This document shows positions 37,070-50,042 of a stretch of DNA of 64,000 nt, piece after piece (within the stretch, counting starts at the first letter, position 1; each line of letters begins with the position of its first letter). This DNA comes from Cunninghamella blakesleeana (taxonomy: Eukaryota; Mucoromycota; Mucoromycetes; Mucorales; Cunninghamellaceae), in NCBI GenBank assembly GCA_017871115.1, contig JAFCIZ010000001.1:601501-665500 (forward strand). Direction: 5' to 3'. A model generated the notes under the pieces. The model was not told where the DNA came from and made no database searches. It saw nothing but the letters and a program-made list of their open reading frames with translations. The position numbers and the translations under genes are program-made.

Positions 37070-38997
37070 TATGATTAAAAAAAAGTTAATAAAGAAAGAA
37101 GAAAGAGAGGAAAAGAAAATTCAAAATTTAAACTTTATAATTTTCTTTTTTACCAATCATTTTTTAAAATTCAGCTATGATCAATTTCATTTTCATTGGT
37201 ACTTAAGTTTATTTAATTCTTTTTTTAATTATTGTTCTTTGGAGCTATTCATTATTATTAATTAGCTAGGTGTCCTTTGCAAGGAAATAAATACATAACC
37301 ATCCATTAATATCTCTTTTTTAACACACACACACATATATATATACATATATATATATATATGTTTTAATACTACCTTTATATTTATGTTAATGCTTAGG
37401 CAATTGCTATGCTTACACTTAATAAATTTATGTGACCATAAAAGGAAATTTACAAACTCTTAACATTTTGTATATTGAATGGGACATTTATTATGTATTT
37501 TCATTTCTTTTTTTTAAAAATATGATATAAAATCTAATATAAGATATATTAATGGAAATAAATGTTGTTTCGTAAACTTGCTAGTTAGTTTAACGTTTTT
37601 TAAGAAATGAAAAATAAGTACCAGTTATTTATTAATTCTTATATATGGTAACTTTAATGGAATAATGCTTCTATGATATTTTACTTTTAGTTTTCTGTAT
37701 TTTAGTCTATTCAATTTTTTTTCTTTTAGGAAATCCTCTAGCTCGCATACAGAAATCCTAGTAGGTATATCAGTGACACCTTTTGCTTAGTTCTTATTTT
37801 ATTAATTCGATATATATAATTTAGTGAAATAACGTGATAACATTTTTTTGGGTTGGTCATTCCTCTTCATTCAATCGCATGATATGCTTAATGGTTCCCA
37901 GATTAAATTCAATATTTTATTGAAAAAATACCCAGCTATATATATCCGGCCTATCGCAAAAAAAAAAAAAAAAAATTGTGAAATCTAGATAAAAACCTTT
38001 ATATAAGCGTCGGGGACTTAGGGGACATAGGATTTAAAATAAGGTTTGGTTTTTTACAAATATACAGCCTATAATATTTTAATAAATGTATGATCCTCCT
38101 TGTTTTCATAACAATAAAATAAGGAACTCACCTATTGAATATAGAATTATACGCATTTATTATTGTTTAAAAGAAATAATAATAGTTATAATAATAACTA
38201 TTTTAAAACGGTGGCTGTTTCTTTTTTTAAAAAAAGGAATGAAACAAAGTGTACTACGTAACATGTTTCAATCAACTCGATTATTGATATTTTAGTAATT
38301 TTTATTATTATTACTATTATTACCATTATTAGTTTTTCTTTTATATATAAAAAAAGGATTTATGTACGAAAAAAGGAAACTACATAATAACAACTACGTA
38401 TGCAGTATGTAGTAATTTATGTAAATTAAAAAAAATGAGAAAGAAGAGAATAGATCAAATTTTTTTATTATTGAAGTATATAAAAAGAAAGGAAAAGAGG
38501 GACAGAAAAATTTTTTTTTAAGTTTTTCAAAAGGGATATTTTATCAGATGGATAATCTCTTTTGTTTGGTTATCAGATTTTTTATTTATTTATTTATATA
38601 TAAATTTTAGATATGAAGAATTTATTTAGAAAAAATATATAAAAAAGAGTAATAAAACCTTAAAAATAAATAAACAAAATAGTTTATTTTTCTTTTATAA
38701 TATAAGTAAACATTGGTTAATGATGATATTTAATAAAATACATATAAATACAATTATATGATTTCGTGACCTTGATCTTATGAGTTACCTTCTCCGTAAC
38801 CGAGCTAAGACGGGGTTTTAAACATGATTGATCATTATTTTAAATATTTTATATTCAATTAAATTTTTTTTTCTTTCTTCCCTTCTTCTTTTTCTTCTCT
38901 TTTTTTTATAAATATATTATTTAGGTTTTTTATTTTTTATTCTATTTTTAATCATATAATTATATAAATCAAAATAGAGGAAAATAAATAATATAGA
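37070..38997. other. 1.9-kb intergenic region between divergent genes
   Basis: Mostly AT-rich with an A run at 37959-37975. Two GC-richer patches exist: 37740-37790 and 38765-38820. The second contains ACGGGGTTTTAAA and, on the minus strand, text resembling a decayed elongator tRNA-Met. No confident gene is seen. Confidence 0.5.
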
Positions 38998-41358
38998 ATG
39001 ACATTTAACGATTCTTCGACGACAACCACAGAAAATACCCCTCTATTATCAGATAAAAAAATAAATAACCAATCATCATGTTGTGGGAGCAATAATAAAC
39101 AATGTTGTTCATCATCGATTCCTTCCTCCTCCTCTTCTTCCTCATTAAATAAAAACAATAATAATAACGATGATGATAGTGACCCTTATTGTTATTTAGC
39201 AGAACAGCCCATTCATTTAAAAGCGGTTGCTCTTATATGTGCTTTATTATTAGCTGGTAAAAAAATAACCATCAAGTTTGTTCTTTCAATTTAACTAATT
39301 CATATTAATAATAATATTTCTATTTTTTATTTTTTATTTTTATTTTTATCTTTAAAATGCAATAATAAAGTCGGCAGCCACTTTGCAGCACATACGCTTG
39401 GTGCTATGAAAAACACTATCATTAAAGTAAACAATATAAAACGAAAACAAAAGTGACACATCTCCTTTTATTTATTTATTTATTATTTGTATAATACATG
39501 TACAAATATTATTTATTTATCTCTCTTTTTTATTTTTATTTTTATTTATACGCCCTCCGATAGGAATTCGGTATTTCCAATTTACAATATGGAGTGATTC
39601 AATCCAGTGTGTCTATAGTAAATACAATATTACCAGTATTAGGAGGTATCTTTATCGATTGTTTTGGTACCATCCCTGGATCTATTATTACAACAATTTT
39701 AATTACCTCTGGTAATGTCTTGGTTGCATTATCGACACATTCCGCAAATTGGCATATGATGGTTTTTGGTCGCATTTTATATGGGATTGGAAGTGGAACA
39801 GTCGTTATTGTCCAAGAAACCATTTTAAGTCAATGGTTTAAAGGAAGAAGTTTAGCCGCTGTCATTGCATTAATGTTAACCGTTAGTCGTTTGGCTTCTT
39901 TTATGGCTCAAGCAACTGTTATCCCTATTGCTAATTGGTCTGGTTGGTATGGCTATGGCTTTTGGGTAAATAACTATTCATGTATAATAATTAAAAAAGA
40001 ATAAATTTTCAATTTCCGCTCCTTTTTTTTTACACTCCTTTTTTTTTTAACTTGCATTTTTTTTCTCCTCTCTCAATTTTTTTTTTTTATCATTAGTTTT
40101 CCGCAATATTATGTTTTTGTTCTCTACTAGTTAATCTTGTTTATATTGTTTTATTAAGAAAAGTATCTATTTCAGATAACGATCGTTGTCATCGTTTACA
40201 AAAAATCAAACAAAAGAAAGCCTTCCAATGGTCCAAACTTTTATACCTACCTCATTCTTATTGGTTAATTGTATCTATGGAATTCTTATTAGGTATTCAA
40301 TATATATATATATATATATGTATATAACATGATATTATATAATAAATAACAATAAATTGACTAACTTTTTGTTTTATTATCATTCTCTTTTTTTAATAAA
40401 AAAATATTATAGGTGGAGGATGGGGCTGCTTCTTGCATATCAACAGGTAATATTCATTTACTAAAAACATATTATAATATTTTGTTTTATTTATTTTATT
40501 CATGAAATATATATTTCTTTTTATTCAATTTTATTTAGTGAACTTGTCAAATTCAAATTTGGATATGATAATACCAATGCAGCAGCTATCGCTAGTGTTT
40601 CTCAAGTTTTGCCTATTATATTAATGCCTTTACTTGGTGTCTTTGTTGATAAGTATGGTAGACGTACTTGGTTAAGTAAGTGTTTTTTTAAAAAATAATT
40701 AAAATAACACGTGAAAAAAGACTATTTGGCAAAGAAATATATATTCATTTTATTCATATCATTTTCTCTTTTTTTTTTATTTTTAACAATTATAATAATA
40801 GTGATTGGAAGTGGAATTACTTTTACACTTTCCTTATATTTATTAGAGTATACATCATTACATCCTATCATCGCTATGTTAAGTTTTAGTATCAGTCTTG
40901 CATTAGGGCCTGTTGGTTTAGTATCTTCTGTTCCCGTCTTATTACCTTTAAGTTTAGTCGGTACCGGTATGGGATTAATTAAATCAGGTACCAACGTAGG
41001 TGCATCCTTATTTGACATTACAACTGGGTGGTTACAAGATCGAGATCCTAATAAAGGTTATTCAGGTGTCATTATCTTCTTTATTATCATTGGTTCCTTA
41101 GCTATCTTATCAGGCACTGTTTTATGGGTGATTGATCGATCCACTTATCAATTATTAGATCAATCCGCTATTGATGCCCAACGAAGATTAAAATTAGATC
41201 AAGAACAACAGCAATCAGTAAATCAAGAGTTAAAAAGAGTTAAATCTGATGCTATGGAAGATCAACCTTTGAAAATGAATTACTTTTATGGTTTTATTTT
41301 TGTTTGTTTCTTACTGTTAAGCTGGACTTTATTCTTCCGTTTTGTTATTCACTTATAA
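38998..41358 (+). CDS. MFSD1-like major facilitator transporter, probably vacuolar
   Basis: Seven exons: 38998-39256, 39371-39426, 39564-39965, 40097-40292, 40413-40446, 40539-40675 and 40802-41358; 546 residues. A cytosolic Ser/Asn-rich head carries the acidic dileucine signal ENTPLL (residues 12-17) and two Cys pairs. About twelve hydrophobic segments follow, with the MFS loop text GGIFIDCFGTIPGS between helices 2 and 3 and GVFVDKYGRRTWL in the second half. Family knowledge: MFSD1 in animals exports dipeptides from lysosomes, and fungal relatives are little studied. The dileucine signal fits a vacuolar membrane location. A final hydrophobic segment lies at the very C-terminus after a Gln-rich linker and may be an extra helix. 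Confidence 0.82.
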
Positions 41359-41907
41359 TTTTATTAATTTTACTTTACCCAATTTATATATACATATACA
41401 TACATATTTTTTTACCCCCTCCCTCTTTTTTTTTTAATACTTTTATAATAAAAATACTGATGATGATCGTGTAAAACATATTGTATTATATATATATATA
41501 TATATATAATAAGGATAAGGATAAGAATATAATAATTATTATTTTATTTTTAAAACAAAGGATTAATCTCTATAAAAAAAAATATGTACTTTATTTTTTG
41601 ATGTATGTTTGAATGATTGCTGAGTTTCATTCTTTTGTTATTATTTATCCAGAATTAGTATTATACTTATTTTTTATTTCATTTTATATAATCTATATAA
41701 ATATTTAAAACATGTATCATTTATCTTGCTCTGCTTTCTTTTTATGTCCTCTTTTTTTAGTATTAATATTTTTATAGAAAAGAATATTGATGATGATGAA
41801 AAAATATAATTTATTATGCAATTATTTTTTTTAAAAAAATAAAAAAAAATGAATGAATTTTTATAAATATAAACAAAAAAATATGATACCTGAATACTCT
41901 TTTTTTT
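41359..41907. other. Intergenic between convergent genes
   Basis: Shared 3' flank of the MFS and seven-helix genes, with a TA run at 41488-41510 and A/T tracts. Nothing else is seen. Confidence 0.5.
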
Positions 41908-43683
41908 TCATGCATGATAAGATGATCGTTGGAATTGTTCTAATTGTGATTTATAATTTAATTGTTGTAATTGATATACCAAATCTTGATGATTATTGGC
42001 ATCCTCTTCATTAAACGACGTACTACTAGCATTTGAGGTAGTTTCAAAACGGGTATGATTATCATCATCAGAGTTTTCACTAGAATGATCTGAGATACCA
42101 TAATAAGGTTGGTTATTATTTACATAACCAAATAAAAAGGTACTATTATTATTATGTTGATTATTATTACCATTGCCATGATGATGACCATCCTCATTGC
42201 CACCATTCCCATTATCCCTATTACAGTTGTCATGGTGACGATGTTGACAGCTCTTATGACCTCTTGATATAAAAATAATCATCATTATTTCAAAAGCTAA
42301 AGCATTTCCTACACCAAATAAATTCCACACTATACATAAAGCGATATTTCCTTTTGCATCCAACATAATCCTTGTACGTAAAAGAGCGTAGAGAAATAAA
42401 AAGAGAGCAAATCCCATTAAACAGATGCTTGTTAATCCAACCATGCATTTCGTTTTCAATATATTGGATTTGATATTATAATATTGTGTTAGCTGTGTTT
42501 GACGAATATGGTGATTAGCAATTAAATAGTTGGTCATGCTTTGAATAAACCGAATCCCTGTCAAGATGATAAAGAATGTTAAGACAATGCAATGAATAAA
42601 CCATACTATATAAAGTACTCGTGTTGTTGTCTCTGCTCGTAAGGTTAAATTATTTGATGCATAAACACCTGATAAGATTGATAAGATGTTGTTCGTAACA
42701 AACGGCGAAAAAGCGATCCAACTCCCTATGATATCCAATACTAATGGTTGCGGTAGCCAATTGACAAATAATGACTGATTGGTCTATGTAAAACAATTAT
42801 AATAAAAAAAATAAATTAATATTTTATTTTAAGTTGTTTATTTTATTTATATTTAAGGGGAGGGGGGGAGAAGGCGGAACTTACACTTACTAATACTTGA
42901 GCAATACCTATCAAATAAAGAGCAACTACGTTATTTTTTTTTTTTAAAAAAAAAAGAATAGAGGCGCAGATTAAATATATACATAAATATAAACCAGATG
43001 ATCATTTGCACATAAAAAAAAAAGACTTATCTCGATCATTCCACTTACGTCCCATAAATCCAAATTCCCAAGATATCTCGAAAATCCCTATTTAAAAATA
43101 AACAAAATAAAAATAGAACAAGTTTAATCCAGGTATTTACACATCTTTTATATTTAAAAATAGGTATGATAGTATTAATATTTACATGATCTAAAAATGA
43201 TATTATGGTTGAGTACATCTGTAATAAGTATAATACTTTCAATGGTTCTAACTATTATATATAAAAGAATAATAACAATAATAATAAAAAAATTGTGTGT
43301 AAAAGTGAAGTGAGAGCGAGTTTTATATTATACAATAATATATTATATAATCTTTTTTATATAAATATATCCTTTTTACATATGTTAAATATTACTGCAC
43401 AAAGTAATAAACACTCCAAAGGCTTAGGTCGAATATAAGAACGCCGATATAAACTTTGTTGGTAAAAATTTATATTAATTAAAGAGTTTCCACTCACTAT
43501 TATTTGTTGATATAAAATAACTATGCCTATTATTATACTTAGTATTGATAAAGTAATATGAATGTAGTTTATTATTCGTAGTTCCACTGATTCCACACAA
43601 TCGTATATAGATAATCTAAAATCACAGTGACACACATCATTAGCACATATATGTGTTAATGTTCTATATGTAATATTAGACAT
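41908..43683 (-). CDS. Seven-helix membrane protein, GPCR-like, with His/Asn-rich tail
   Basis: Five exons on the minus strand: 43396-43683, 43143-43251, 43049-43087, 42891-42925 and 41908-42783; 448 residues. The short N-terminal head has four Cys (HICANDVCHCDF and YDCVESVE). Seven hydrophobic segments follow: ITLSILSIIIGIVILY; the region around LECLLLCA to LYLLQMYS; WEFGFMGLALYLIGIAQVL; IIGSWIAFSPFVTNNILSIL; VLYIVWFIHCIVLTFFIIL; MVGLTSICLMGFALFLFLYA; and ALCIVWNLFGVGNALAFEIM. A hydrophilic tail of about 110 residues is rich in His and Asn, then Ser/Glu/Asp. The topology is that of a receptor. The donor after 43396 is the least certain splice; the others are forced by phase. No ligand or family is assigned. 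Confidence 0.72.
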
Positions 43684-45541
43684 ATATACATGTATATATA
43701 TGCTATTATATAAATACTGTATTAAATAAAATAATAGGATATGATATATATAAATATATAAGTAAAATAGATATAATTTTTTTAGAAAAAAAAAAAAAAA
43801 AAGGAAAGAAAAGGATAAAAGGAAAAAAAAGAGAGAAAATAAAAAAATTATATTTTTTAAACGCCGTGCACATTTTTTTGCGGGCTTTTTTTTTAATACT
43901 GCAAAAAAAAAAAATTAATAAAACTACAGCCAAACAATTAAATTCGTACCTCTTACCGTAATTTACCTTTTATTTGCATTTGCACTATTGTTATTATTAT
44001 TATTGTTATTATTATTATTGTTATTATTATCATTATTATTATTATCATTATTTAAAATCCTATTATTCAAATTAATAAAAGTAAAAAAATTAAAAAGCCC
44101 CGTTGTGATCATAAAGTACTGTATGATGTATTTATTTTCTATTTTTAAAAAAAATGAAAAAAAGTATATTGTTATGTAGTACAGAGTCAATCAAAGCTTA
44201 TACAAATTCAAAAAGGAACGTTTATCTTATCAATACATATATATATATATACGTTTCGATTATCATTATTATTATGATCGCCATTATTATGGTTATTGTC
44301 ATTATTATAATAGCCATTACTTTACTATGTACTATTAGTTATACATGTATTATGTACTTTTTACTATGATTATATCTTTATCTGGGTGGTTCCTGTTTAT
44401 TATCCAGGAATGTTGAATTAAAAAAAAAAAAAAAAAAAAGGGCTTGGCGAAAACTTCACTCTGGGCAAAGTAATCACCAAAAAAAAAAAAAAAAAAAAGA
44501 TGTAATTCTTTGTAGGTATCTATCAATTCATTATACTCTTGGTTAAAAACGAGTTTAATAAACTTTCTATTGTATATATATTTAAAAGAGTATCAAATAA
44601 AATTCAGACCTTCCTTGAATCTTATATGCTTTATATGCTGTTGACCTTTTTCTTGGAATAATTTAAAAAATGATGTTATTTTTACATATTTCAGTTGAAA
44701 AAACGAAAAGCATCAGCGTACTAAAATAAAATCCCCTCAAGAACATATTAAAGATGATAATAGGGGATATCGCTTGGATTAACTTTCAAAAAAATAAATA
44801 AAAAAGTTTATACCTAACAGCTCTACAATGTTTGCTGATAACATTATTAAAAAGAAATAAAAAATCACATAGTATATTTTTTTTACAAACAAAAATATTC
44901 CTTATATCAAAGTGCTTTTTAATATTAAAAAAGAGGTCAAATGAAAGTTTTATTTGATAAATAATAAAATAATCTATTCCAGTTGAAAAAAACGAAAAAA
45001 AATGACAAATATAGGAGGTAACTTATGAGTCGTTCCTTTTTCCTATATACTTTTTTCCTTGAACAAAATAAAACCTTATACATATCTTTTTTAATTTTTA
45101 ATTTTTCATATTAAAAAAAAGAGTGAAATTAGAATTTTTAGCTTTTTTTTTTCAGTGAGGATATTCATTATTAGCGCTTTACCAGGGTACAATTTTGAGT
45201 GATCTACACTCCAAAAAAAAAAAGTCGAGTGGGGTAATGTCCTATCACTGGCGGTAGTGGTGGTGGTAGGTTCATGTATAACGATGTATTTTTAAAAAGC
45301 AGCATTCCATATTTTCGTGGTAACGCGTAAATCTACCGCGTTTGATACAGTTTGACATGGCTGTAAATTTTTTCAAGAAAAAAAATTTAAAACCACGACA
45401 CTTTTTTTTTATAAGGATTAACGAAAAAAATATGTCTATTTTTCCTTCAATTTTTTTAATACCTTTTTTTTAAAAAAAAAACATTGCTTCATCTTACTAC
45501 GGTACTTTTCATTTTTATTTTTTTAAATAAAAAAAATAAAA
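43684..45541. other. 1.9-kb intergenic region between divergent genes
   Basis: It contains an AAC/ATT tract (43985-44052), A runs at 44420-44438 and 44478-44498, a hairpin at 44385-44411 (TTCCTG/CAGGAA), and a near-duplicate 18-base motif (44692-44710 and 44980-44998, both CAGTTGAAAAAA-type followed by CGAAAA). GC-richer sequence at 45165-45360 forms the Wee1 promoter. No gene is seen. Confidence 0.5.
45323..45328. promoter_or_regulatory. MCB-like ACGCGT element upstream of the Wee1 kinase
   Basis: ACGCGT lies 214 bases before the Wee1 ATG, with a related ACCGCGTTT seven bases further on. In yeast, ACGCGT is the MBF site that drives G1/S genes. With this base composition about two copies are expected by chance in the window and I see three, so the functional claim is weak. 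Confidence 0.35.
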
Positions 45542-45816
45542 ATGTCAACTGTCCCTAATTTAAAGGGTTCAGAAAATAACATTATTATTAAATCCATTCC
45601 TCTTAACAATAATAACACCAATAACATGAACTCTATCAATAATACCAAAAGAAAAAACTCTACTAGTCCAACTTTAAGTAAAAAAGCATGTAATGACCCA
45701 GATAGTAATAATGGAAACGACACTGACAATGAATATCAAAAATATAAATCCTCGATTAAAAGACCTAGATTATCTCTGTTCGATGATGATAGTAATGATA
45801 CTTCATTCACTAATAC

Positions 45817-45847
<31 letters not shown>

Positions 45848-48083
45848 GATAGAAATAATAATACCAATAAGCATAAAATCATACCATTAAAATTAGAATA
45901 TAATACTCAATATAATAGTAAGGATGATGATGATAATGACGTTGATGATGATGATGATGAATTCTTTCTTATCCAACGGCCACTACAAAGAACTCTATTA
46001 TCTGATTTTTTACGTACTAAAAAAGATGAAGAATTTCCTTGCACCTCATCAACCATTGTAAATAATGACTGTAATAGTAGTAAACATGATCATCTTGATG
46101 ATGATGACATTAATCTTAATAGTAATAATAATACCCTTCTTCATAGCGATGATGAAGATGATGATATTCAACTTGTGAACAAATACGCATACAGCCCTTC
46201 CTCACATTTTAAACACCTTCCCGTATCCCATGATGCTAATCAATCACATATTGTAAATAATAATTCACATAACAGCAATACTACACATTCCTTAATAGCA
46301 CCCATTCTTCAAGTACGTAATGATAATAGTAATGATAATAATAATAATCTACATACAATTACCTCTCACCATTTTCACCATCAACAACAACGTGAGCTTG
46401 ATGAAGTGGATAGCTTCTTCTCAGGACCAACAAGTAGCTACCATGATTATTACACAGCTTTAAAAAGTATTGGTGCAGGCACTGACTCGAAAACTTCCAT
46501 TATTGAACAAAGAAAAGAATTTTTAAACCTCAACACTCAAGATTTCATTACCTCCTACCCTCATTTCATTAACGCAACTTATTTTTTGACACATACCATG
46601 CAAGATCGTTCCATTACTCCTCCATCTTCTCATCAACAATTAGAAGAAAACGAAGAAAAAGGCCACCATTCTAACAAGAAGAAGAAGAAACCCAACAACG
46701 CATCATCTCCTTATTCACCTTATAAATTCACAACTAGCAAACCTCGTTCGCCATCAAAGAAATATGATGTTATTGCCCTAAGCCGAATTACTGAAGTAGA
46801 TGATGAAAACGATAATGATAATGAACAAGACGATGATGATCTACATGAAGATGATATCGGATTAATGTCAGATGATGATTTAAATACTCACTTCCATACT
46901 TTATCTCAAAATTTCTCAGTGACGGCAGATGCTTCCTTTTTTGAAAGTGAATTTTCAGTTATTAGTAACCTTGGTTCTGGTCATTTTGCTATTGTTTGGC
47001 ATGTAATTCATCATCAAAGTGGTATATATTTTGCTGTGAAAAGATTAAAGTCACCTTATTCAAGCTTCCCTGAAAGGTAAAATAGTATATAATTCTATAA
47101 ATATGTGAAAAAAATTAAAAAATAAAAGATAAAAGTTGATTTTTATTTAGTATATCAACTTTTATGTTTGTTTTATTTTATTTTTTATTAGATGGAGACA
47201 GTTGGTTGAAGTTAGACACATGTTTTTAGTACAACAGTCAAAACATTGTATCAAAATTCAACGTGCATGGGAACAAAAAGGATTCTTATATTTACAACTT
47301 GAATTGGCTGTTGCTAGGTAATGCATTAATATTAAAAATAAGAATAAAAAAACGAGAAACTGAATTGTTTATATATATACTATTATTATTATTATTATTT
47401 AATAGTCTTCAAGATTACATGAACCAACAAAATCAAGTAACTTCTGATGAAACTCTTCTCAACATTTTGTATGAAATTGCCTTAGTAAGTGATTATATAT
47501 ATGTATGATGATAAAAAGGGAGAAAAAAAAAAAGTATAGTGATTGATTTATATTTCTATCTATTTTTTTTTCCTTGTATTATTCTATGTAGGGTCTTAAA
47601 GATATTCATGATGCTAATGTTATTCATCTAGATTTAAAACCTTCCAATATAATGATTGATGCTAATGGGCGCTTAAAAATTGGCGATTTTGGTACCTCTG
47701 TTCAATGGCCATTAGTTGAAACTGAATTTAAAGGCGAGGGTGATAAAAAGTATATGGCACCCGATATTTTAAACTCTAAAGCAACCAAAGCTGCTGATGT
47801 ATTTAGTCTTGGTCTTATTATGTTAGAATTAGCAAGTTATACTGCACTTCCTATGGATGGTGATGAATGGGATTTACTTCGTATCTCAGATTTTAAACAA
47901 GAAGATTCAGATTATGTCATTCATTCAAGTGTCATATCTCATTTAATCAGTAGAATGTTGACTATTCATCCAAAACAGAGAATTACTATTGATGATTTAT
48001 TGAACACGCCAGCCATGAAGCAACGGAATAATAACGATAATGATAATGGTGCTTTAATCGAATTTATTCATAAAAACTATTAG
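45542..48083 (+). CDS. Wee1-family inhibitory CDK tyrosine kinase
   Basis: Four exons: 45542-47076, 47192-47317, 47406-47484 and 47592-48083; 743 residues. About 460 disordered residues rich in Asn, Asp and Ser precede the kinase. Kinase features: glycine loop LGSGHFAIVW (about 477-486), ATP lysine in FAVKRLK (K500), HLDLKPSNIM with catalytic D594, DFG at D612, and GEGDKKYMAPDIL. The HxDLKPxN loop and the EGD-x-x-YMAP text are diagnostic of Wee1/Mik1/Myt1 rather than of Ser/Thr kinases. Family knowledge: Wee1 phosphorylates the inhibitory tyrosine of Cdk1 and delays mitosis. No membrane segment follows the kinase, which favours Wee1/Mik1 over Myt1. Several SP/TP sites in the head would allow control by phosphorylation. 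Confidence 0.9.
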
Positions 48084-49151
48084 TTTATAGTTTATTTTAT
48101 ATGTTTTTAATATTTTTATATGTATATAAAAATAACTCTGTACATTTTATTTTTTTTAAAAAAAAAGTTTTATAAAATTATACTCATACTACTTAATAAA
48201 TATTTCTATTCATTAATATTATTATTATCATTTTAATATATATCAAAAAAAAAAAAAAATCATTCTTCTTTTTTTAAAAAAAAGAAATAGAAAATAGAAC
48301 GTAATAAAAAAAGTAAATCGCTATTGATCTTCGTATATAAATAAATATAAATAAACTTTATCCTGATTTTTATCTCAGTTCGAACCAAGACATCCTTAAA
48401 AAATCCAAGGATTTTCTTTTTTTTTAAAAAAAAAGAAAAGAAAATGAACTAGAATTAAAGTAGATACATTATTATTATACATATCAAACTTATGTATTTA
48501 AATATTCTTTATCAATATATATATGTATGTATGTCTGTATATATACCTATCATTCTTGATAAGGTTTAAAAAATAAAAATAAAAAATAGAATTTATCTGT
48601 GCTCAAAAAAAAGGGTATCTGTGCAAGAACTGACGTTAAACTTTAATATGTTACAAAACCGAAAATCGTCGCGTAATTTTTTCTTTTTTCTTTTAAATAA
48701 AAATAAAAGTGGATCTCGATTAAAAGCCAATCATGATTAAAAAACAGAAAAAAATAGAAACATTAGTATAAAAAAAGAAAGTGTCAACAAAAAGAATAAA
48801 TAAACAAAAGAACTCGCTTACATCTTTAGTAAAATAAATTATTTTAATTAAAATAAATGTAACAAGAAAAAAAAATTTTTTTATCAAAATTACAATTTCA
48901 GCTTTGTGTAAGATATCAGGTGGTGTTGTTCATAAAAAAGGAGAATAGCATAAATAAAATAATAATGGACTATAAAAGTGAAAAACGCTCACATCTCACC
49001 TTTTAAAAGTCCGGAGCATGTGATTGACTTAGATAGAGGCTTTCATCCTATATTTATTTTAGTTGGTTTTTTTTTTTCTTTCTCTCTTCTCTCTTTTTTC
49101 TTTTTTCTTTTTTAAAAAAAAATTTTTTATATAAAAAATAAATAAAGAATC
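48084..49151. other. Intergenic, no gene seen
   Basis: Wee1 3' flank and Yop1 promoter, 1.07 kb. A/T tracts dominate, with a pyrimidine run at 49069-49110 just before the Yop1 ATG. A GTTCGAACC motif at 48379-48387 resembles a tRNA B box but no tRNA folds around it. Confidence 0.5.
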
Positions 49152-50042
49152 ATGTCTGTTCAAAACGTTCAAGTTAAAGCTCAAGAATATTTAAATACCC
49201 TCGATAAAGAACTTGGAAAGTCCTTTTATGCTAATGAATTAGAACGTCGCACTGGTGTTCCTAAAACTTACTTTGTTCTTGGTGCTGGTGCCATTACTTT
49301 TATCATGATCTTCTTTAATCTTGCTGGTCAACTTTTGACAAACACTATTTCTTGGATTTATCCTGGTAAATATACTTTTTTTTTAAAAAATAAAAATACA
49401 AAATATAAAATCATGATAAGAGTAAGGGGTGAGAGAGGGGAGATAACATATACAAAAATCGTTCTTATTTTAAAAGAAAAGAGGAGAGGGTGAGAGTAAA
49501 TGAGAGATTATATGAGTGAGAAAATAAGAAAATAGGAGATAATCATACAGTTATTAATTTAAAAAATAATTATATATATTTACTTATTTGTTTATTTATT
49601 TTACATTATAGCTTATGCTTCCTTCAAGGCTATTGAAAGTCCATCAAACAGTGATGATAAACAATGGTTAACTTATTGGACCGTTATTGGTTTTGTTCAA
49701 TTAATTGAATATTTCTCTGATATCTTAATATACTGGTTCCCCTTCTATTATCTCTTCAAGACTTTATTCATCCTTTACTTGGCTTTACCTCAATTCAAAG
49801 TAAGTTATTATATTTTCCTTTATTTTTTTAATAAAATAGATAAAAAAAAAAAAAAAGACGCGTTCATTTGTAATTAATACTAATTTATGTATCTTATTTT
49901 ATCTTATTTTTAGGGTGCCGAAGTATTATACAACCGTTTCTTACGTAACATGTTATTAAATGCTCAAGGTACTGTCGATAAACATGCTGAAGAAATCAGA
50001 GATAAGGTCAGCGAAGTTGTATCCGGTGTTAAAACTGATTAA
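49152..50042 (+). CDS. YOP1: Yop1/REEP-type ER membrane-shaping protein
   Basis: Three exons: 49152-49365, 49612-49799 and 49914-50042; 176 residues, the usual Yop1 length. The TB2/DP1/HVA22 domain spans about 45-140, with hydrophobic hairpins ([15 protein letters not shown]; then [17 protein letters not shown] and [19 protein letters not shown]) and the family text [12 protein letters not shown] formed across the first splice. Family knowledge: Yop1 inserts wedge-like hairpins, stabilises ER tubules and works with reticulons and the Sey1 GTPase. Codon use is biased like that of ATP2, suggesting strong expression. Confidence is high because the domain is complete. Confidence 0.93.

Noticed and set aside
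38755..38820. tRNA-Met-like text on the minus strand (TTAGCTCGG, CTCATAA anticodon-loop-like, AAGGTC)
   Set aside because: The order of parts resembles an elongator tRNA-Met, but the bases flanking the CTCATAA loop do not pair, and there is no T-loop GGTTCGAAT or matching acceptor stem. At best it is a decayed tRNA pseudogene.
48379..48387. GTTCGAACC, similar to a tRNA B box
   Set aside because: No A box or anticodon arm at the correct spacing on either strand; the string is partly self-complementary and may be chance.
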